Of a DNA stretch of 64,000 nt, positions 1-8,505 are shown piece by piece (within the stretch, counting starts at the first letter, position 1; the number at the start of each line of letters is the position of its first letter). A model generated the notes under the pieces. That model did no database searches. It was given only the letters and a program-made list of their open reading frames with translations, and had not been told where the DNA came from. The stretch is from JABFRJ01 sp963847145. Lineage in GTDB: Bacteria; Pseudomonadota; Alphaproteobacteria; Rhizobiales; Hyphomicrobiaceae. Made by a program: the position numbers and the translations under genes. Where the stretch lies: assembly GCA_963847145.1 (NCBI GenBank), contig CAWJYN010000003.1:1426001-1490000 (forward strand). Reading direction: 5' to 3'.

Positions 1-159
1 GCGATCACGCCGGAGACGGTGATGGCGCATTGCGCCGAAAAGCTGGCCGGCTTCAAAGCGCCGAAGTCGGTAGTGTTTGTTGAAACGCTGCCGAAGAACC
101 CGAGTGGGAAGTTGTTGAAGCGGGAGTTGCGGGTGAAGCATGCGGGGGTGTTTGGGTAA
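1..159 (+). CDS. AMP-dependent acyl-CoA synthetase, C-terminal end (partial)
   Basis: Only the last 52 codons are in the window; the gene starts upstream of base 1 and stops with TAA at 157-159. The tail contains the motif PKNPSGKLLKREL, the C-terminal A10 region of the adenylate-forming (ANL) superfamily. In that family its lysine contacts the acyl-adenylate during the first half reaction. The expected role is activation of a carboxylic acid with ATP and CoA. The substrate cannot be told from the tail. The next gene is on the opposite strand, after a hairpin-forming repeat. Confidence 0.85.
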   Translation, partial: AITPETVMAHCAEKLAGFKAPKSVVFVETLPKNPSGKLLKRELRVKHAGVFG

Positions 160-177
160 GGCGCACATCAACTCCAT

Positions 178-262
178 CGTCATCCCGGCGAAGGCCGGGA
201 CCCACGGCTAAGAGAGGTAAATTGGCAATTCGTCGTGGGTGCCGGCCTCCGCCAGCATGACG
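178..262. repeat. Imperfect inverted repeat with CGTCATCCCGGCGAAGGCC-type arm
   Basis: The left arm (178-209) and the right arm (231-262) are imperfect reverse complements, both ending in CGTCAT at the outer edge and a CCCACG block at the inner edge. Short intergenic palindromes with a GTCATCCCGGCGAAGGCCGG core are common in alphaproteobacterial genomes. It lies at the 3' ends of two convergent genes and could act as a bidirectional transcript end, but there is no T-tract of intrinsic-terminator type. Confidence 0.6.
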
Positions 263-338
263 AAAAAAAGAGACGCCGTCTGGGCGGCATGGCCAAAATT
301 GGAGAGTGTAGCGGGCGGCATACGTCTGGCACGGGAAG

Positions 339-737
339 CTAACCGGTCGACAGCCGTTTGAAGATTAATTGCCACGGTACTATCCGCCGAATAGCTGCGC
401 TTTGGGCGCTCATATTGTCGCCAGCTTGAAGAGCGGCGGCAGCGGCGGCTTCGACTGTTGAATTCGGTACGCCAGCCGCCTCGCCGAGCCACATTACCAT
501 CGACGGATTCACGACCCGATTATAGACAATCTCAGCAGTGACATCCCATGTCTGCCGATCATAGTAACCTGGTCCATCGTATTCTGCCAACCAGCCAAGC
601 CAGTGTTCTTTCTGCGAGCTGTACCAAGGGTCTTTGCGGCGTGACAGCCGTGCCGCGATTGCGGCTTCAAATGATGTCGTTATTGGTTGTTGTGCTTCCA
701 GCGTTGATATTTTCTGGCGAAGTTGTTTTGGGTTCAT
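339..737 (-). CDS. Hypothetical protein, 132 aa
   Basis: I do not recognise this family. The protein is soluble-looking, without a signal peptide or membrane segment. It has a tryptophan-rich middle (WYSSQKEHWLGWL and nearby) and an alanine-rich helix around residues 90-105. The composition and the start at ATG 737 look like a real gene, and no competing frame on the other strand is convincing. The middle (SSQKEHWLGWLAEYDGPG) looks like a short helical domain. It lies between an inverted repeat and a palindromic repeat, so it is isolated from its neighbours and no operon can be assigned. Confidence 0.65.
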   Translation of the reverse strand: MNPKQLRQKISTLEAQQPITTSFEAAIAARLSRRKDPWYSSQKEHWLGWLAEYDGPGYYDRQTWDVTAEIVYNRVVNPSMVMWLGEAAGVPNSTVEAAAAAALQAGDNMSAQSAAIRRIVPWQLIFKRLSTG

Positions 738-774
738 AGGGTCAACCTGTGTTTCACAGCCGAATCAAAGAACT

Positions 775-880
775 CGTAGGTTGGGTCAAGCGTTTCAGCG
801 CGACCCAACATGGCTTGCACCGTCTGCAAATGTTGGGTCGCGCGTCGGCGCTGCTGCGCCGAGGCTTGACCCAACCTACA
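775..880. repeat. Four-part palindromic repeat (GTAGGTTGGGT family), copy 1
   Basis: The outer arms CGTAGGTTGGGTCAAGC and GCTTGACCCAACCTAC pair with each other. Two inner arms, GCGACCCAACAT and ATGTTGGGTCGC, also pair. Each half can alternatively fold on itself. The same architecture recurs at 13682, 14061, 43992, 49422 and 63168. This copy has CAAGC where the others have TTAG, changed on both outer arms, so pairing is preserved. Confidence 0.85.
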
Positions 881-893
881 TCGCATCCCCGCG

Positions 894-1784
894 CTATTCG
901 TACTTGCGCATCTTCCACCACGGCACGGTCTTTGGCATGTCTGTAGAAACTTTGCCGGGGAACTTCGCTGGCCGCTTTTCGAGAAACGCCATCACACCCT
1001 CCTTCGTATCGGCGCTGCGGCCGCGTTCGAAGATGAGGCGGCTGTCGATCTTGTGGGCCTCCATGGGATGATCGGCGCCGAGCATTTTCCAGATGAGCTG
1101 GCGGTTGAGCGCGACGGAGATGCCAGCCGTGTTGTCGGCGATTTCGCGGGCTAGCGCGATGACGGTTGGCATCAGGTCGGCGGGTTCGACGACTTTGCTG
1201 ACGAGTCTTCCGGCGAGCGCCTCACTCGCTGGGAACACGCGGCCGGACATGGCCCATTCGAGTGCCTGCGAGACGCCGACGACGCGCGGCAGGAACCAGC
1301 TGGAGCAGGCTTCCATCACAATGCCGCGGCGGGTGAAGACGAAGCCGAAGCGAGCCTCGGTGGAGGCGATGCGGATGTCCATCGGCAGCAGCATGGTGGC
1401 GCCGATGCCGACGGCGGGGCCGTTGATGGCGGCTATCACCGGCTTGAGGCAATCGAAGATGCGCAGCGTGACGCGGCCACCGCCATCGCGGGCGCTGTCG
1501 TCGGAGAGATCGGGCAGCGTGCCCGCCGCACCGGGTTTGACGCTGCCGCGCTTTTCATAGTCGAAGGTTTGTGCCCCGGCCGATAGATCGGCGCCAGCGC
1601 AGAAGCCACGGCCGGCGCCAGTGACGATGACGGCGCGGACGGCATCGTCTTTGTCGATTTCATCGAAGGCGGCGATCAGCTCGTCCATCATCGTGCGATT
1701 GAACGCGTTGAGCTTGTCCGGGCGATTGAGCGTGATGGTCGCAATGCCGGCGTCGACGGCGTAGGTGATGGTGGTGGGGGACAT
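894..1784 (-). CDS. Enoyl-CoA hydratase/isomerase (crotonase) family protein
   Basis: 296 aa, starting at ATG 1784, where the crotonase fold begins (MSPTTITYAVD). The open frame extends upstream to 3173, but that part lies antisense to another gene and has no domain. The oxyanion-hole segments are visible: GRGFCAGADL at about 58-67 and NGPAVGIGATM at about 121-131. The family adds water to or isomerises enoyl-CoA thioesters in fatty-acid or aromatic-acid breakdown. The C-terminal extension ending in PWWKMRKYE suits a subgroup often annotated simply as crotonase/enoyl-CoA hydratase; the substrate is unknown. The closeness of an acyl-CoA synthetase end suggests acyl-CoA metabolism. Confidence 0.88.
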   Translation of the reverse strand: MSPTTITYAVDAGIATITLNRPDKLNAFNRTMMDELIAAFDEIDKDDAVRAVIVTGAGRGFCAGADLSAGAQTFDYEKRGSVKPGAAGTLPDLSDDSARDGGGRVTLRIFDCLKPVIAAINGPAVGIGATMLLPMDIRIASTEARFGFVFTRRGIVMEACSSWFLPRVVGVSQALEWAMSGRVFPASEALAGRLVSKVVEPADLMPTVIALAREIADNTAGISVALNRQLIWKMLGADHPMEAHKIDSRLIFERGRSADTKEGVMAFLEKRPAKFPGKVSTDMPKTVPWWKMRKYE

Positions 1785-2000
1785 GGGGTGGCTCCGTCTG
1801 CAAGCGGGATAAGGAGCCGACGATCGATAGGCACGGCGCGGCTCGCGTCGACATGATCTTGCTGCGGCGTGGGAGCCGAGACAAGGGGCGCTGCCCCTTG
1901 ACCCCACCAAAGGCCTGAGGCCTTTGGAAACCCATCTGTTGTTTGCGCATTGGCTGGCGATCTGTAGAGCGTGCTCAGTCACAAAAATTGGACCTTCCCT

Positions 2001-3002
2001 ATGCTCAAACTCTCCGTCCTCGACCAATCGATTGCGACAGCTGGGCGGCCGCAGGCGCAGGCGATCACCAACACGGTGGCGCTGGCGAAGGCGACCGAGG
2101 CGATGGGCTATGAGCGCTTCTGGGTGTCGGAGCATCACAACAACGCAACCATCGTCGGCACGGCGCCGGAGATTTTGATTGCGGCGATTGCGGCGACGAC
2201 GACGCGCATTCGCGTCGGTTCGGCGGGTGTGATGCTGCCGCACTATGCGCCTTACAAAGTGGCCGAGCAGTTCCGCGTGCTGGACGCGCTGGCGCCGGGG
2301 CGGATTGATCTGGGTCTGGGGCGCGCGCCGGGGTCTGACGGGCGGACGGCGTATGCGCTGAACCCGATGGCCAACGAGCGCCCGGCGCAGTTTCCCAATG
2401 ACATTCGCGATCTGCAGGCGTGGCTGGCGGGGACGCCGTTGCGCGATGGGCATCCTTTTCAGGGCGTACAGGCGTTTCCGGCGGGAGAGACATCGCCGGA
2501 GATCTGGGTGCTGGGCAGTTCGGACTACGGCGCGCAAGTGGCGGCGCATTTCGGGCTGCCGTATGCGTTCGCGTGGTTCTTCACCGATGGCGCGGGCGGC
2601 GACATGGCGATGAAGCTTTATTTCGACAATTACAAACCGAGTGCGCGGCATCCCGAGCCGCGGGCGGCGCTGTGTGTGTGGGCGCTGGCGGCGGACACCG
2701 AAGAAGAGGCTGCCCACCTGTTCGCATCCCGCGCGCGATTCAGGCTGATGCGGGATCGCGGTACGTTCTTGCCGTTGGAATTGCCGGAAGCGGCACTGGC
2801 GTATGACTACACGGACGCTGAGCGGGCGCGGATGGATGGCTATCGGCGGGCGGCGTTTATCGGCACGGGTGCGGTGGTGCGCGAGCGGATTGCGGAGTTG
2901 GCCAAGCGAACAAGCGCAAGCGAGATGGCGATCGTGACGTGGACGTACGACGAGGCGGCGCGGGTGAGGAGTTATGAGCTGATCGCCGGGGCCGCACGAT
3001 AA
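2001..3002 (+). CDS. LLM class flavin-dependent oxidoreductase (luciferase-like)
   Basis: 333 aa. I take ATG 2001 (MLKLSVLDQS) because family members begin with this beta strand; an in-frame ATG at 1971 would add ten residues without homology. Recognisable elements are FWVSEHHN near residue 43, an RIRVGSAGVMLPH strand and ALAPGRIDLGLGRAPG. These are all typical of the bacterial luciferase-like TIM barrel that uses reduced FMN or F420-type cofactors. The substrate cannot be deduced. Its 3' end overlaps the convergent CbiM-like gene by 31 bases. Confidence 0.88.
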   Translation: MLKLSVLDQSIATAGRPQAQAITNTVALAKATEAMGYERFWVSEHHNNATIVGTAPEILIAAIAATTTRIRVGSAGVMLPHYAPYKVAEQFRVLDALAPGRIDLGLGRAPGSDGRTAYALNPMANERPAQFPNDIRDLQAWLAGTPLRDGHPFQGVQAFPAGETSPEIWVLGSSDYGAQVAAHFGLPYAFAWFFTDGAGGDMAMKLYFDNYKPSARHPEPRAALCVWALAADTEEEAAHLFASRARFRLMRDRGTFLPLELPEAALAYDYTDAERARMDGYRRAAFIGTGAVVRERIAELAKRTSASEMAIVTWTYDEAARVRSYELIAGAAR

Positions 3003-3664
3003 AGCCGTGGCGTGACGAGGCTCGTGTCTTTCACTCCGTGCAGCAATTTTGCTGCGGCCAACAGCGCCAGATCGGCAAGCGGCTCGACGAAGATGACGAC
3101 CATGTAGGCCATGCCGAAGCTGGCGACTGAAGCGAGGTTCTCGGCGCCGAAGCCGGCGCCGTAGATGGCCCAAAAGGCGACCCAGGCGACGACGCCGCCT
3201 TGGTAGGCGACGGAAAGTGCCAGGGCCTGGCGATACTTCAGGTCGACGTAGGCGGTGGCGGGCGCGATGATGCGTTGGGCGAGTGCTTGGAGCGCAAAGA
3301 GCGGGACCAGCAGCGTGGTGACGTTCATGCCGTATTGCGGCAGGTCCTTGGGCTCGAACAGCAGGCCTTGCAGAAGCAGCGCGAGGGCGAGGCCGATGGC
3401 GGCGGGAGCGGCGCCGAGGATCAGGAACAGGCTAGTGCCGAGAATAAAATGAACCTCGGAGACGCCGACCGGATAGTGCGGGAGGACCTGGAAAAAACAG
3501 AACACCGCGACGGTAGCGATGAGGCCGCGCGCGGCGAGAGGGACCAGTCCATTGTCGCGCAGGTCGTCCCAAGCCGCTTTGGCGGCATAACCGCCGGCAG
3601 CCACGGCGGTCGCATAGCTGAGCACGATCTTGGTGCTGTCGACGAGGCCGGGTTCGATATGCAT
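2972..3664 (-). CDS. CbiM-like energy-coupling factor transporter permease
   Basis: 230 aa integral membrane protein with about six hydrophobic segments. It starts with MHIEPGLVD, the N-terminal signature of CbiM/NikM substrate-binding subunits, in which the N-terminal Met-His coordinates Co(II) or Ni(II). CbiM normally works with CbiQ and the ATPase CbiO, but no such genes are adjacent. Cobalamin genes (cobT-cobC-cobS) lie about 11 kb away, so cobalt is a reasonable guess for the substrate. I looked for a B12-riboswitch box in the 220 bases upstream and found none that is convincing. Confidence 0.78.
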   Translation of the reverse strand: MHIEPGLVDSTKIVLSYATAVAAGGYAAKAAWDDLRDNGLVPLAARGLIATVAVFCFFQVLPHYPVGVSEVHFILGTSLFLILGAAPAAIGLALALLLQGLLFEPKDLPQYGMNVTTLLVPLFALQALAQRIIAPATAYVDLKYRQALALSVAYQGGVVAWVAFWAIYGAGFGAENLASVASFGMAYMVVIFVEPLADLALLAAAKLLHGVKDTSLVTPRLYRAAPAISS

Positions 3665-3884
3665 GGGGTGCTCCGTGGCGTGATCGCGGTGAGCCCGGTT
3701 TTTGGCCGGCGGCTTGCCACAGGCTATCCCGGGGCGAGGCGTCTTGCCAACGGCGATTGACTGCTGATTTCAGAACGCTCTGCATGAACTGCGGTCCTGT
3801 CATTCGCTCCATGTCATTCGGGCCATTGCCCCGACGGCCGCGATGGCGCACACTTGCTGATGCGAAACAACGCGCGCCACACGC

Positions 3885-5033
3885 ATGACACGTAACTTGC
3901 CTGATGGACGGCCTGCCGCCAGTGCGGCGGTTGGCACACCTGTCGCCGCCAAGCCTGCGGCGCAGTCGGCGTTGATCCTGGCGAAGGGCCAAGGCCTGGA
4001 GACGCTCGATGACCGGACGCGCACGGTTTTCAAGCTGATCGTCGAAAGCTACCTATCGACGGGCGATCCGGTGGGGTCGCGCAATCTGGCGCGCGGGCTG
4101 CCCATGTCGCTGTCGCCGGCGTCGGTGCGCAACGTGATGAGTGATCTCGAGCATCTCGGGCTGATTTATGCGCCGCATACGTCGGCGGGCCGCCTGCCGA
4201 CGGAAACCGGGCTCCGGATGTTCGTCGATGGCATTCTGGAAGTCGGCAAGCTGGGGCAGAGCGAGCGGGCGGTGCTGGATACGCAGCTGCGCACGCGGAA
4301 CGAGACGTCGACCGAGGGCGTGCTGGCGGACGCATCCGAGATGATTTCGGGGCTGTCGCGGTGCGCGGGGGTGGTTTTGACGGGCAGCCAAGTTGGGCGG
4401 CTCAAGCACATCGAGTTTGTGGCGCTGGAGCCGGGCAAGGCGCTGGTGGTGCTGGTGGGCGAAGATAACCGGGTTGAGAACCGCATCATTGTGACACCGG
4501 CCGGGTTGCCGCCATCGGCGCTGGTGGAGGCGGCGAACTACCTTAACTCGAAGCTGCGCGGCTCGACCCTGGCCGAAGCGCGGGTGCGGGTCGAGACGGA
4601 CGTGGCGTCAGCCAGGCTCGAGTTGGACGATCTGACGCAGAAGGTGGTGCAGGCTGGGCTGGCGACGTGGTCGGGTGCGCTGGATGGCAAAAAGAGCCTG
4701 ATTGTGCGCGGGCAGTCGAACCTGCTGCAGGACGTCGGCGCGGTTGCCGATCTTGACCGTATCCGCCAGCTGTTCGAGCATCTGGAGACCAAGAACGAGC
4801 TGATCCGGCTGTTGGGATCAGCGGAGAAGGGCGACGGCGTTTCGATCTTTATCGGGTCAGAAACGAAGCTGTTTTCGCTCTCCGGGTCATCGCTGATTGT
4901 GGCGCCGTTCAAGGATGCGGAGCACAAGATCGTCGGCGTGCTCGGGGTTATCGGCCCGACCCGGCTCAACTACGCCCGCATCATTCCGGTGGTTGACTAC
5001 ACGGCCCAGCTGGTCGGCCGCATGTTGACTTGA
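3885..5033 (+). CDS. hrcA: Heat-inducible transcription repressor HrcA
   Basis: 382 aa. HrcA represses groESL/dnaK-type operons by binding CIRCE inverted repeats. The N-terminal winged helix is clear (FKLIVESYLSTGDPVGSR, then SPASVRNVMSDLEHLGLI and TSAGRLPTETG), followed by the GAF-like regulatory domain and a C-terminal GVLGVIGPTRLNYARIIPVV block. A loosely conserved 40-residue Ala/Pro-rich N-terminus precedes the HTH, so the true start might be downstream, although ATG 3885 is the only good upstream ATG. grpE follows on the same strand after about 120 bases, the usual alphaproteobacterial hrcA-grpE order. No CIRCE element is visible here. Confidence 0.96.
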   Translation: MTRNLPDGRPAASAAVGTPVAAKPAAQSALILAKGQGLETLDDRTRTVFKLIVESYLSTGDPVGSRNLARGLPMSLSPASVRNVMSDLEHLGLIYAPHTSAGRLPTETGLRMFVDGILEVGKLGQSERAVLDTQLRTRNETSTEGVLADASEMISGLSRCAGVVLTGSQVGRLKHIEFVALEPGKALVVLVGEDNRVENRIIVTPAGLPPSALVEAANYLNSKLRGSTLAEARVRVETDVASARLELDDLTQKVVQAGLATWSGALDGKKSLIVRGQSNLLQDVGAVADLDRIRQLFEHLETKNELIRLLGSAEKGDGVSIFIGSETKLFSLSGSSLIVAPFKDAEHKIVGVLGVIGPTRLNYARIIPVVDYTAQLVGRMLT

Positions 5034-5154
5034 TTTTTGAGCGCGCACGGCCGATATGCACCCTCTGGCGCGACCCATCGGATGGTGGGCGGGCGTGTAG
5101 TAAAAAACAGCGTTTAAGAATCAGACCGGCAAAAACCAGACCGTGAGAGACCGC

Positions 5155-5883
5155 ATGAGCACCGAGCCCACCCCTGGCTCCCAAAGCCAAAGCGCTGGGG
5201 CCCCGACGGCGGCTGACCAGAAGCCTAACGCAGACACGCTTTCGCCGGCCGATGCACCCTCGGCGGAGGCAGAAGCTGAGGCAGGCGCGCCGCGGCATCA
5301 TGACGATCTCATCGGTGACTTGCGGCGCGAGTTGGCTGATCTGCGCGACAAGAATTTGCGCCTGCTGGCCGACATGGAGAACCTGCGGCGGCGGACCGAA
5401 GATGAAAAAGTGAGTGCGGCAAAGTATGCGATTACGCGTTTCGCAACCGACGTCATCACGGTTGGTGACAATTTCCAGCGGGCGATGAGTGCCGTTCCTG
5501 CCGGCGCAGCGGACGCAGACCCGGCGCTGCAGAGCCTGGTTGAGGGCGTGCAGATGATTGAGCGGGAGTATCTCAACGTGCTCGACCGGCATGGGGTCAA
5601 ACGGATTGCGTCGAAGGGCGAGATTTTCAGCCCGCATCTGCATCAGCCGATGATGCAGGTGCCGAACACGAACGTTCCGGCGGGAACGATCCTACAGGTC
5701 TACCAAGACGGCTACACGATCGGCGACCGGCTGTTACGGGCGGCGGTGGTGACGGTTGCCGAAGGCGGGCCGAAGCCGGGGGCGAAAGCTGATGAGGCGG
5801 CGGCCGCGGATCCCGCCGGTGGTGGGGTGTCCGCTGCGGTTGATACGCCCGCGAAGCCTGACGATCCGGCGCCTGCCGCCTGA
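5155..5883 (+). CDS. grpE: Nucleotide exchange factor GrpE
   Basis: 242 aa. GrpE dimers release ADP from DnaK. I chose ATG 5155 (MSTEPTPG), preceded by a GAGAGA ribosome site at 5145-5150; an in-frame GTG at 5143 is less likely. The N-terminal 45 residues are acidic and disordered. A long coiled coil follows (RELADLRDKNLRLLADMENLRRR), then the beta domain with FSPHLHQPMMQVP and DGYTIGDRLLRAAVVTVAEG. The C-terminal Ala/Pro-rich tail of about 40 residues is longer than usual. It ends just upstream of a strong palindromic terminator and forms the end of the hrcA-grpE unit. Confidence 0.96.
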   Translation: MSTEPTPGSQSQSAGAPTAADQKPNADTLSPADAPSAEAEAEAGAPRHHDDLIGDLRRELADLRDKNLRLLADMENLRRRTEDEKVSAAKYAITRFATDVITVGDNFQRAMSAVPAGAADADPALQSLVEGVQMIEREYLNVLDRHGVKRIASKGEIFSPHLHQPMMQVPNTNVPAGTILQVYQDGYTIGDRLLRAAVVTVAEGGPKPGAKADEAAAADPAGGGVSAAVDTPAKPDDPAPAA

Positions 5884-5973
5884 AGCCAGCCCCCTAGGTA
5901 ATCACCCAGCTAGACGAGGGTGACCCTTGTGTGATAGCTTTTTGCTAGATTGCACATAGCGTTGCCACAAAAT

Positions 5974-6003
5974 AGGCCCGATCCATGGATCGGGCCTTTT
6001 GCA
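5974..6003. terminator. Bidirectional intrinsic terminator
   Basis: A perfect 24-base palindrome (AGGCCCGATCCA and its complement, 5974-5997) is followed by a T-run at 5997-6000. On the other strand it is preceded by AAAAGG and followed by an imperfect T-rich stretch. It sits between the end of grpE (plus) and the end of a minus-strand lipoprotein gene, where it can serve both. Confidence 0.85.
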
Positions 6004-6030
6004 TGTGCGGAGGGCGCCGATGCTGCGGTT

Positions 6031-6318
6031 TCAGGTGTGGCAGCGGGCGCCGAGATATTGGTTGAGAAGACCGTTATAGCGATCGGCGACGGCTTTGGTT
6101 GCGGCGCTGGCATTCGACGATTTCGCTTGCTCGACTTTCGACTGGGCGCCCTGCCGGTCCATGTTGTTGAGCTCGGCGCGCACAGACTGACAGCTTTGGC
6201 CAGCGGGGAGCGCACGTGCGCCCGGGTCGCCGCCCATGCCGCCGCTGCCGCCACCTTCACAGCCAGCCATGGCCAGGGCGCTGGCCAGCACGAGGACGAT
6301 CGAGGTTTTGCGTGTCAT
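6031..6318 (-). CDS. Small lipoprotein, 95 aa
   Basis: The predicted start is ATG 6318, preceded by AAGGAA at a good distance; a longer frame to 6363 lacks signal-peptide character at its start. The product has a lipoprotein signal peptide, basic then hydrophobic, ending in the lipobox LAMAGC with Cys at about residue 20. A glycine-rich linker and a 60-residue helical domain follow, carrying two further cysteines (QSCQS and ARCHT) that could pair. The function is unknown. Membrane anchoring in the periplasm is inferred from the lipobox. It shares lipoprotein character and orientation with the next gene. Confidence 0.75.
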   Translation of the reverse strand: MTRKTSIVLVLASALAMAGCEGGGSGGMGGDPGARALPAGQSCQSVRAELNNMDRQGAQSKVEQAKSSNASAATKAVADRYNGLLNQYLGARCHT

Positions 6319-6394
6319 AACCAATTCCTTGATTGAGAGCTCTTGCGGCTGTTTTTTGAGCACCGGTTGACCGAGCTGTGATGGAACGGGATGC

Positions 6395-6414
6395 GGGCGG
6401 CTCGCAAGCCGCCC
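6395..6414. other. Perfect 8-bp GC-rich hairpin without T-run
   Basis: GGGCGGCT (6395-6402) and AGCCGCCC (6407-6414) flank a four-base loop, 50 bases beyond the stop of the minus-strand lipoprotein gene at 6465. There is no uridine tract, so it is a possible RNA-stabilising or Rho-assisted end rather than a classic terminator. Confidence 0.35.
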
Positions 6415-6464
6415 GTCAGTCTATGCAATCGGTATGGGCAGTGCTGCCGGTATTGCTGGGCCGG

Positions 6465-7001
6465 TTACTGCGGTGCGGCGGCCTTTGCGGCTGCTGCCGC
6501 TGCTTGCGGTGCAACGGTGACGCCGAGGTCGGCTGCAGCTGGGGTTTTGGCCTTGATAACTGCTGCTGCGGCCTTGGCTGGTGCGGTTGCTGCGGTGGCG
6601 GCAGCGACGGGTGCTGCAACAGCAGCCGGAGCGGCGACTGATGCCATCGTTGCCTTTGGCAGATTGGGGCCGCACTTGGCGATGAAGTCGGCATTGGCTT
6701 TGTTCAGCTGCGCTTGCTTGTTCAGCGAGGCACGTTGAACGCTGACTGTGGCCGATTTGCCGTCGGCGGCCTTCTCGAGCCGGTCAACGGTGCCTTCTTT
6801 GCGCAGGCCGTCAATTTGCGACGCCAGGGTGGTGCACGCAGAATCAACCGAGGCGGTCTTGGTGAGGGCGGCCGGCTCAGACACCGAGCCGGTGGTGAAG
6901 AGACCGCCACCATCACTGGCGCAGCCACCCGCCACGGCGGCGAATGCCAAAGCCACCAGCAGAGCCGGGCGGCGGATATTCAATGACGGGATCGCGATCA
7001 T
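6465..7001 (-). CDS. Alanine-rich lipoprotein, 178 aa
   Basis: ATG 7001 is chosen because AAGAGG precedes it and a lipoprotein signal peptide follows (hydrophobic ALLVALAFAAVAGGC, Cys at about residue 27). The open frame runs further upstream to 7118 without signal features. After the signal come a roughly 80-residue helical domain with two cysteines (DSACTTL and AKCGP) and then an extremely Ala/Pro/Val-rich tail of about 65 residues, probably an extended, cell-wall-spanning linker. The paired cysteines resemble the arrangement in the neighbouring small lipoprotein, suggesting related proteins. I do not recognise the family and assign no function. Confidence 0.72.
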   Translation of the reverse strand: MIAIPSLNIRRPALLVALAFAAVAGGCASDGGGLFTTGSVSEPAALTKTASVDSACTTLASQIDGLRKEGTVDRLEKAADGKSATVSVQRASLNKQAQLNKANADFIAKCGPNLPKATMASVAAPAAVAAPVAAATAATAPAKAAAAVIKAKTPAAADLGVTVAPQAAAAAAKAAAPQ

Positions 7002-7239
7002 AGTGGCCTCTTGGAGAGATGGTTGGACGGGCGATTGCAACCAACTCACAATCATTCGAATCAGCGTTACAAGTCCCACCCCGAACCCGCAACCGAGGAG
7101 CACTGTTTGACAGGCCAAGCGCGCGGCATCCAGTTAGGAAAGTGTGGAAAGTGCCTCTCCGTGGCCCGGAGTCCACAGGCTGGAGCCACCGTGTTTGGGC
7201 GCGATGCCTAGGGGCCACAGACTGTATCTGTGTCGGGCC

Positions 7240-7902
7240 TTAGCGGTATTTGCCATCCCAAACGGCGGGGGCCGTCGTGACCTTGCCATCGGCATCGACG
7301 TCGGGGCGATTGATGGAGAACATGGTCTCTGGTGTGACCACTGCGTAGTCCATGTAGCCGAGGCGAGCGATGGGTTTCATAGCGGCAGTGTCAATGATGC
7401 CGTCCTTGATGAAGCGGTCATCGATGTGGATGCCGACGACGAGGCCGATGACGAGATGGTAGGCTTGCCGGTATTTGCCAGCGCCGGGCAGCGGGATCAC
7501 CTGATGCAGACGGCATTCAAAAGCGGCGGCGGCTTCCTTCACCCGTGGGGCCGCGACAAGGTTCGATTTGACGGCCGTGAGCCCGGACAACGGGAATTCA
7601 TCGACGCCGCGCGGCACGGCGGCGGACGACATGTTCATGTGTTCGCGCAGATCATAGGTGGCGATGTTGCAGACAAACTCCTTCGTCTCCTGGATGTTGG
7701 CGAGGCTGTCTTTAATGCCGGCCGAGCCGAAGACAACATAGTGGGGTTTTTCAGCGACGGCATTGAAGAAACTATAGGGAGCGAGGTTGGCGGTGCCATT
7801 CGTGCTGACGGATGAGATCCAGCCGATGGGGCGCGGGACGATCAGCGCTTTGAAGGGATCGTGCGCCAAGCCGTGCTGGTTTTCGAGGGCGTCATAGAAC
7901 AT
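7240..7902 (-). CDS. Flavin reductase family protein (FMN-binding split barrel)
   Basis: 220 aa. The sequence PRPIGWISSVSTNGTANLAPYSFFNAVAEKPHYVVFG is a textbook start of the flavin reductase-like split beta-barrel, the RPIGWIST/NLAPYS signature. Such proteins bind FMN and reduce it with NAD(P)H, or act as flavin-dependent oxidoreductases. ATG 7902 is preceded by GGAGA. A nitroreductase gene ends 27 bases upstream on the same strand, so the two flavoproteins are probably co-transcribed and may act together. The physiological substrate is unknown. Confidence 0.9.
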   Translation of the reverse strand: MFYDALENQHGLAHDPFKALIVPRPIGWISSVSTNGTANLAPYSFFNAVAEKPHYVVFGSAGIKDSLANIQETKEFVCNIATYDLREHMNMSSAAVPRGVDEFPLSGLTAVKSNLVAAPRVKEAAAAFECRLHQVIPLPGAGKYRQAYHLVIGLVVGIHIDDRFIKDGIIDTAAMKPIARLGYMDYAVVTPETMFSINRPDVDADGKVTTAPAVWDGKYR

Positions 7903-7929
7903 GGGCGATCTCCGTTCGGGCGGGCTGGT

Positions 7930-8505
7930 TCAGGCGCCATAATGTGTAACGATCGAGGTGAGCGCGGGACGCTCGCGATCCTCGGGACGTTCGGTGGCGG
8001 TGCCGATGTAGATGAAGCCGGCGACGCGCTCGTTGTTAGCCAACCCAAGCCGGGATTTGACCATGGGGCTGTAGGCGTACCAGCCCGTCAACCAGTTGCT
8101 GGCATAGCCGAGGGCGTTGGCGGCGAGCGATAGGTTGAAGCAGGCGGCACCGGCCGACAACAGTTGCTCCCATTCAGGCGCGCCGACATGCGGGACAACG
8201 CGGCTGATCACGCCGACTACGAGCGGAGCATCGAGGAACCGCTTGCGCTCGGTTTCAAGGCGCATGGCGGTGGGTGGCTCTTTCTCCTCGGCGGCACAAG
8301 CTTCGGCCAGCACATCACCGAAGCGGGCGCGGGCGTCGCCTTGGAACACGATAAAGCGCCAGGGGACCATCTTTTTGTGGTCGGGGACGCGGGCGGCGGC
8401 GGTGAGAATGCGTTCAAGTTCGGCGGCCGATGGACCTGGCGCCGACATGGCCATCGGCTTGACGGAGCGGCGGGTGAGTAGAAAATCCAGAACTTGGTTG
8501 GTCAT
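7930..8505 (-). CDS. Nitroreductase family protein
   Basis: 191 aa from ATG 8505 (MTNQVLDFLLTRRSVK). The open frame continues upstream to 8652, but the family begins here. The features are those of the compact YdjA-type nitroreductases: RRSVKPMAMSAPGPSAAELERILTAA at the N-terminus, VPDHKKMVPWRFIVF for FMN contact, and a GYASNWLTGWYAY region near residue 135. These are homodimeric FMN enzymes that reduce nitro compounds or quinones with NAD(P)H. It is followed at 27 bases by the flavin reductase gene and is transcribed divergently from the VWA gene, with a shared upstream region of about 190 bases. Confidence 0.9.
   Translation of the reverse strand: MTNQVLDFLLTRRSVKPMAMSAPGPSAAELERILTAAARVPDHKKMVPWRFIVFQGDARARFGDVLAEACAAEEKEPPTAMRLETERKRFLDAPLVVGVISRVVPHVGAPEWEQLLSAGAACFNLSLAANALGYASNWLTGWYAYSPMVKSRLGLANNERVAGFIYIGTATERPEDRERPALTSIVTHYGA

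Noticed and set aside
1785..3173. Long open frame on the minus strand continuing upstream of the crotonase gene
   Set aside because: The extension is Arg/His-rich, runs antisense to the LLM oxidoreductase and has no domain. High GC keeps the antisense frame open; the crotonase domain starts at 1784.
3665..3884. Possible cobalamin riboswitch upstream of the CbiM-like gene
   Set aside because: The sequence has GC-rich complementary segments, but I could not find the B12-box consensus or the conserved core, so the claim is not supported.
3800..5154. CIRCE operator near hrcA or grpE
   Set aside because: No TTAGCACTC-N9-GAGTGCTAA-like inverted repeat is visible upstream of either gene.
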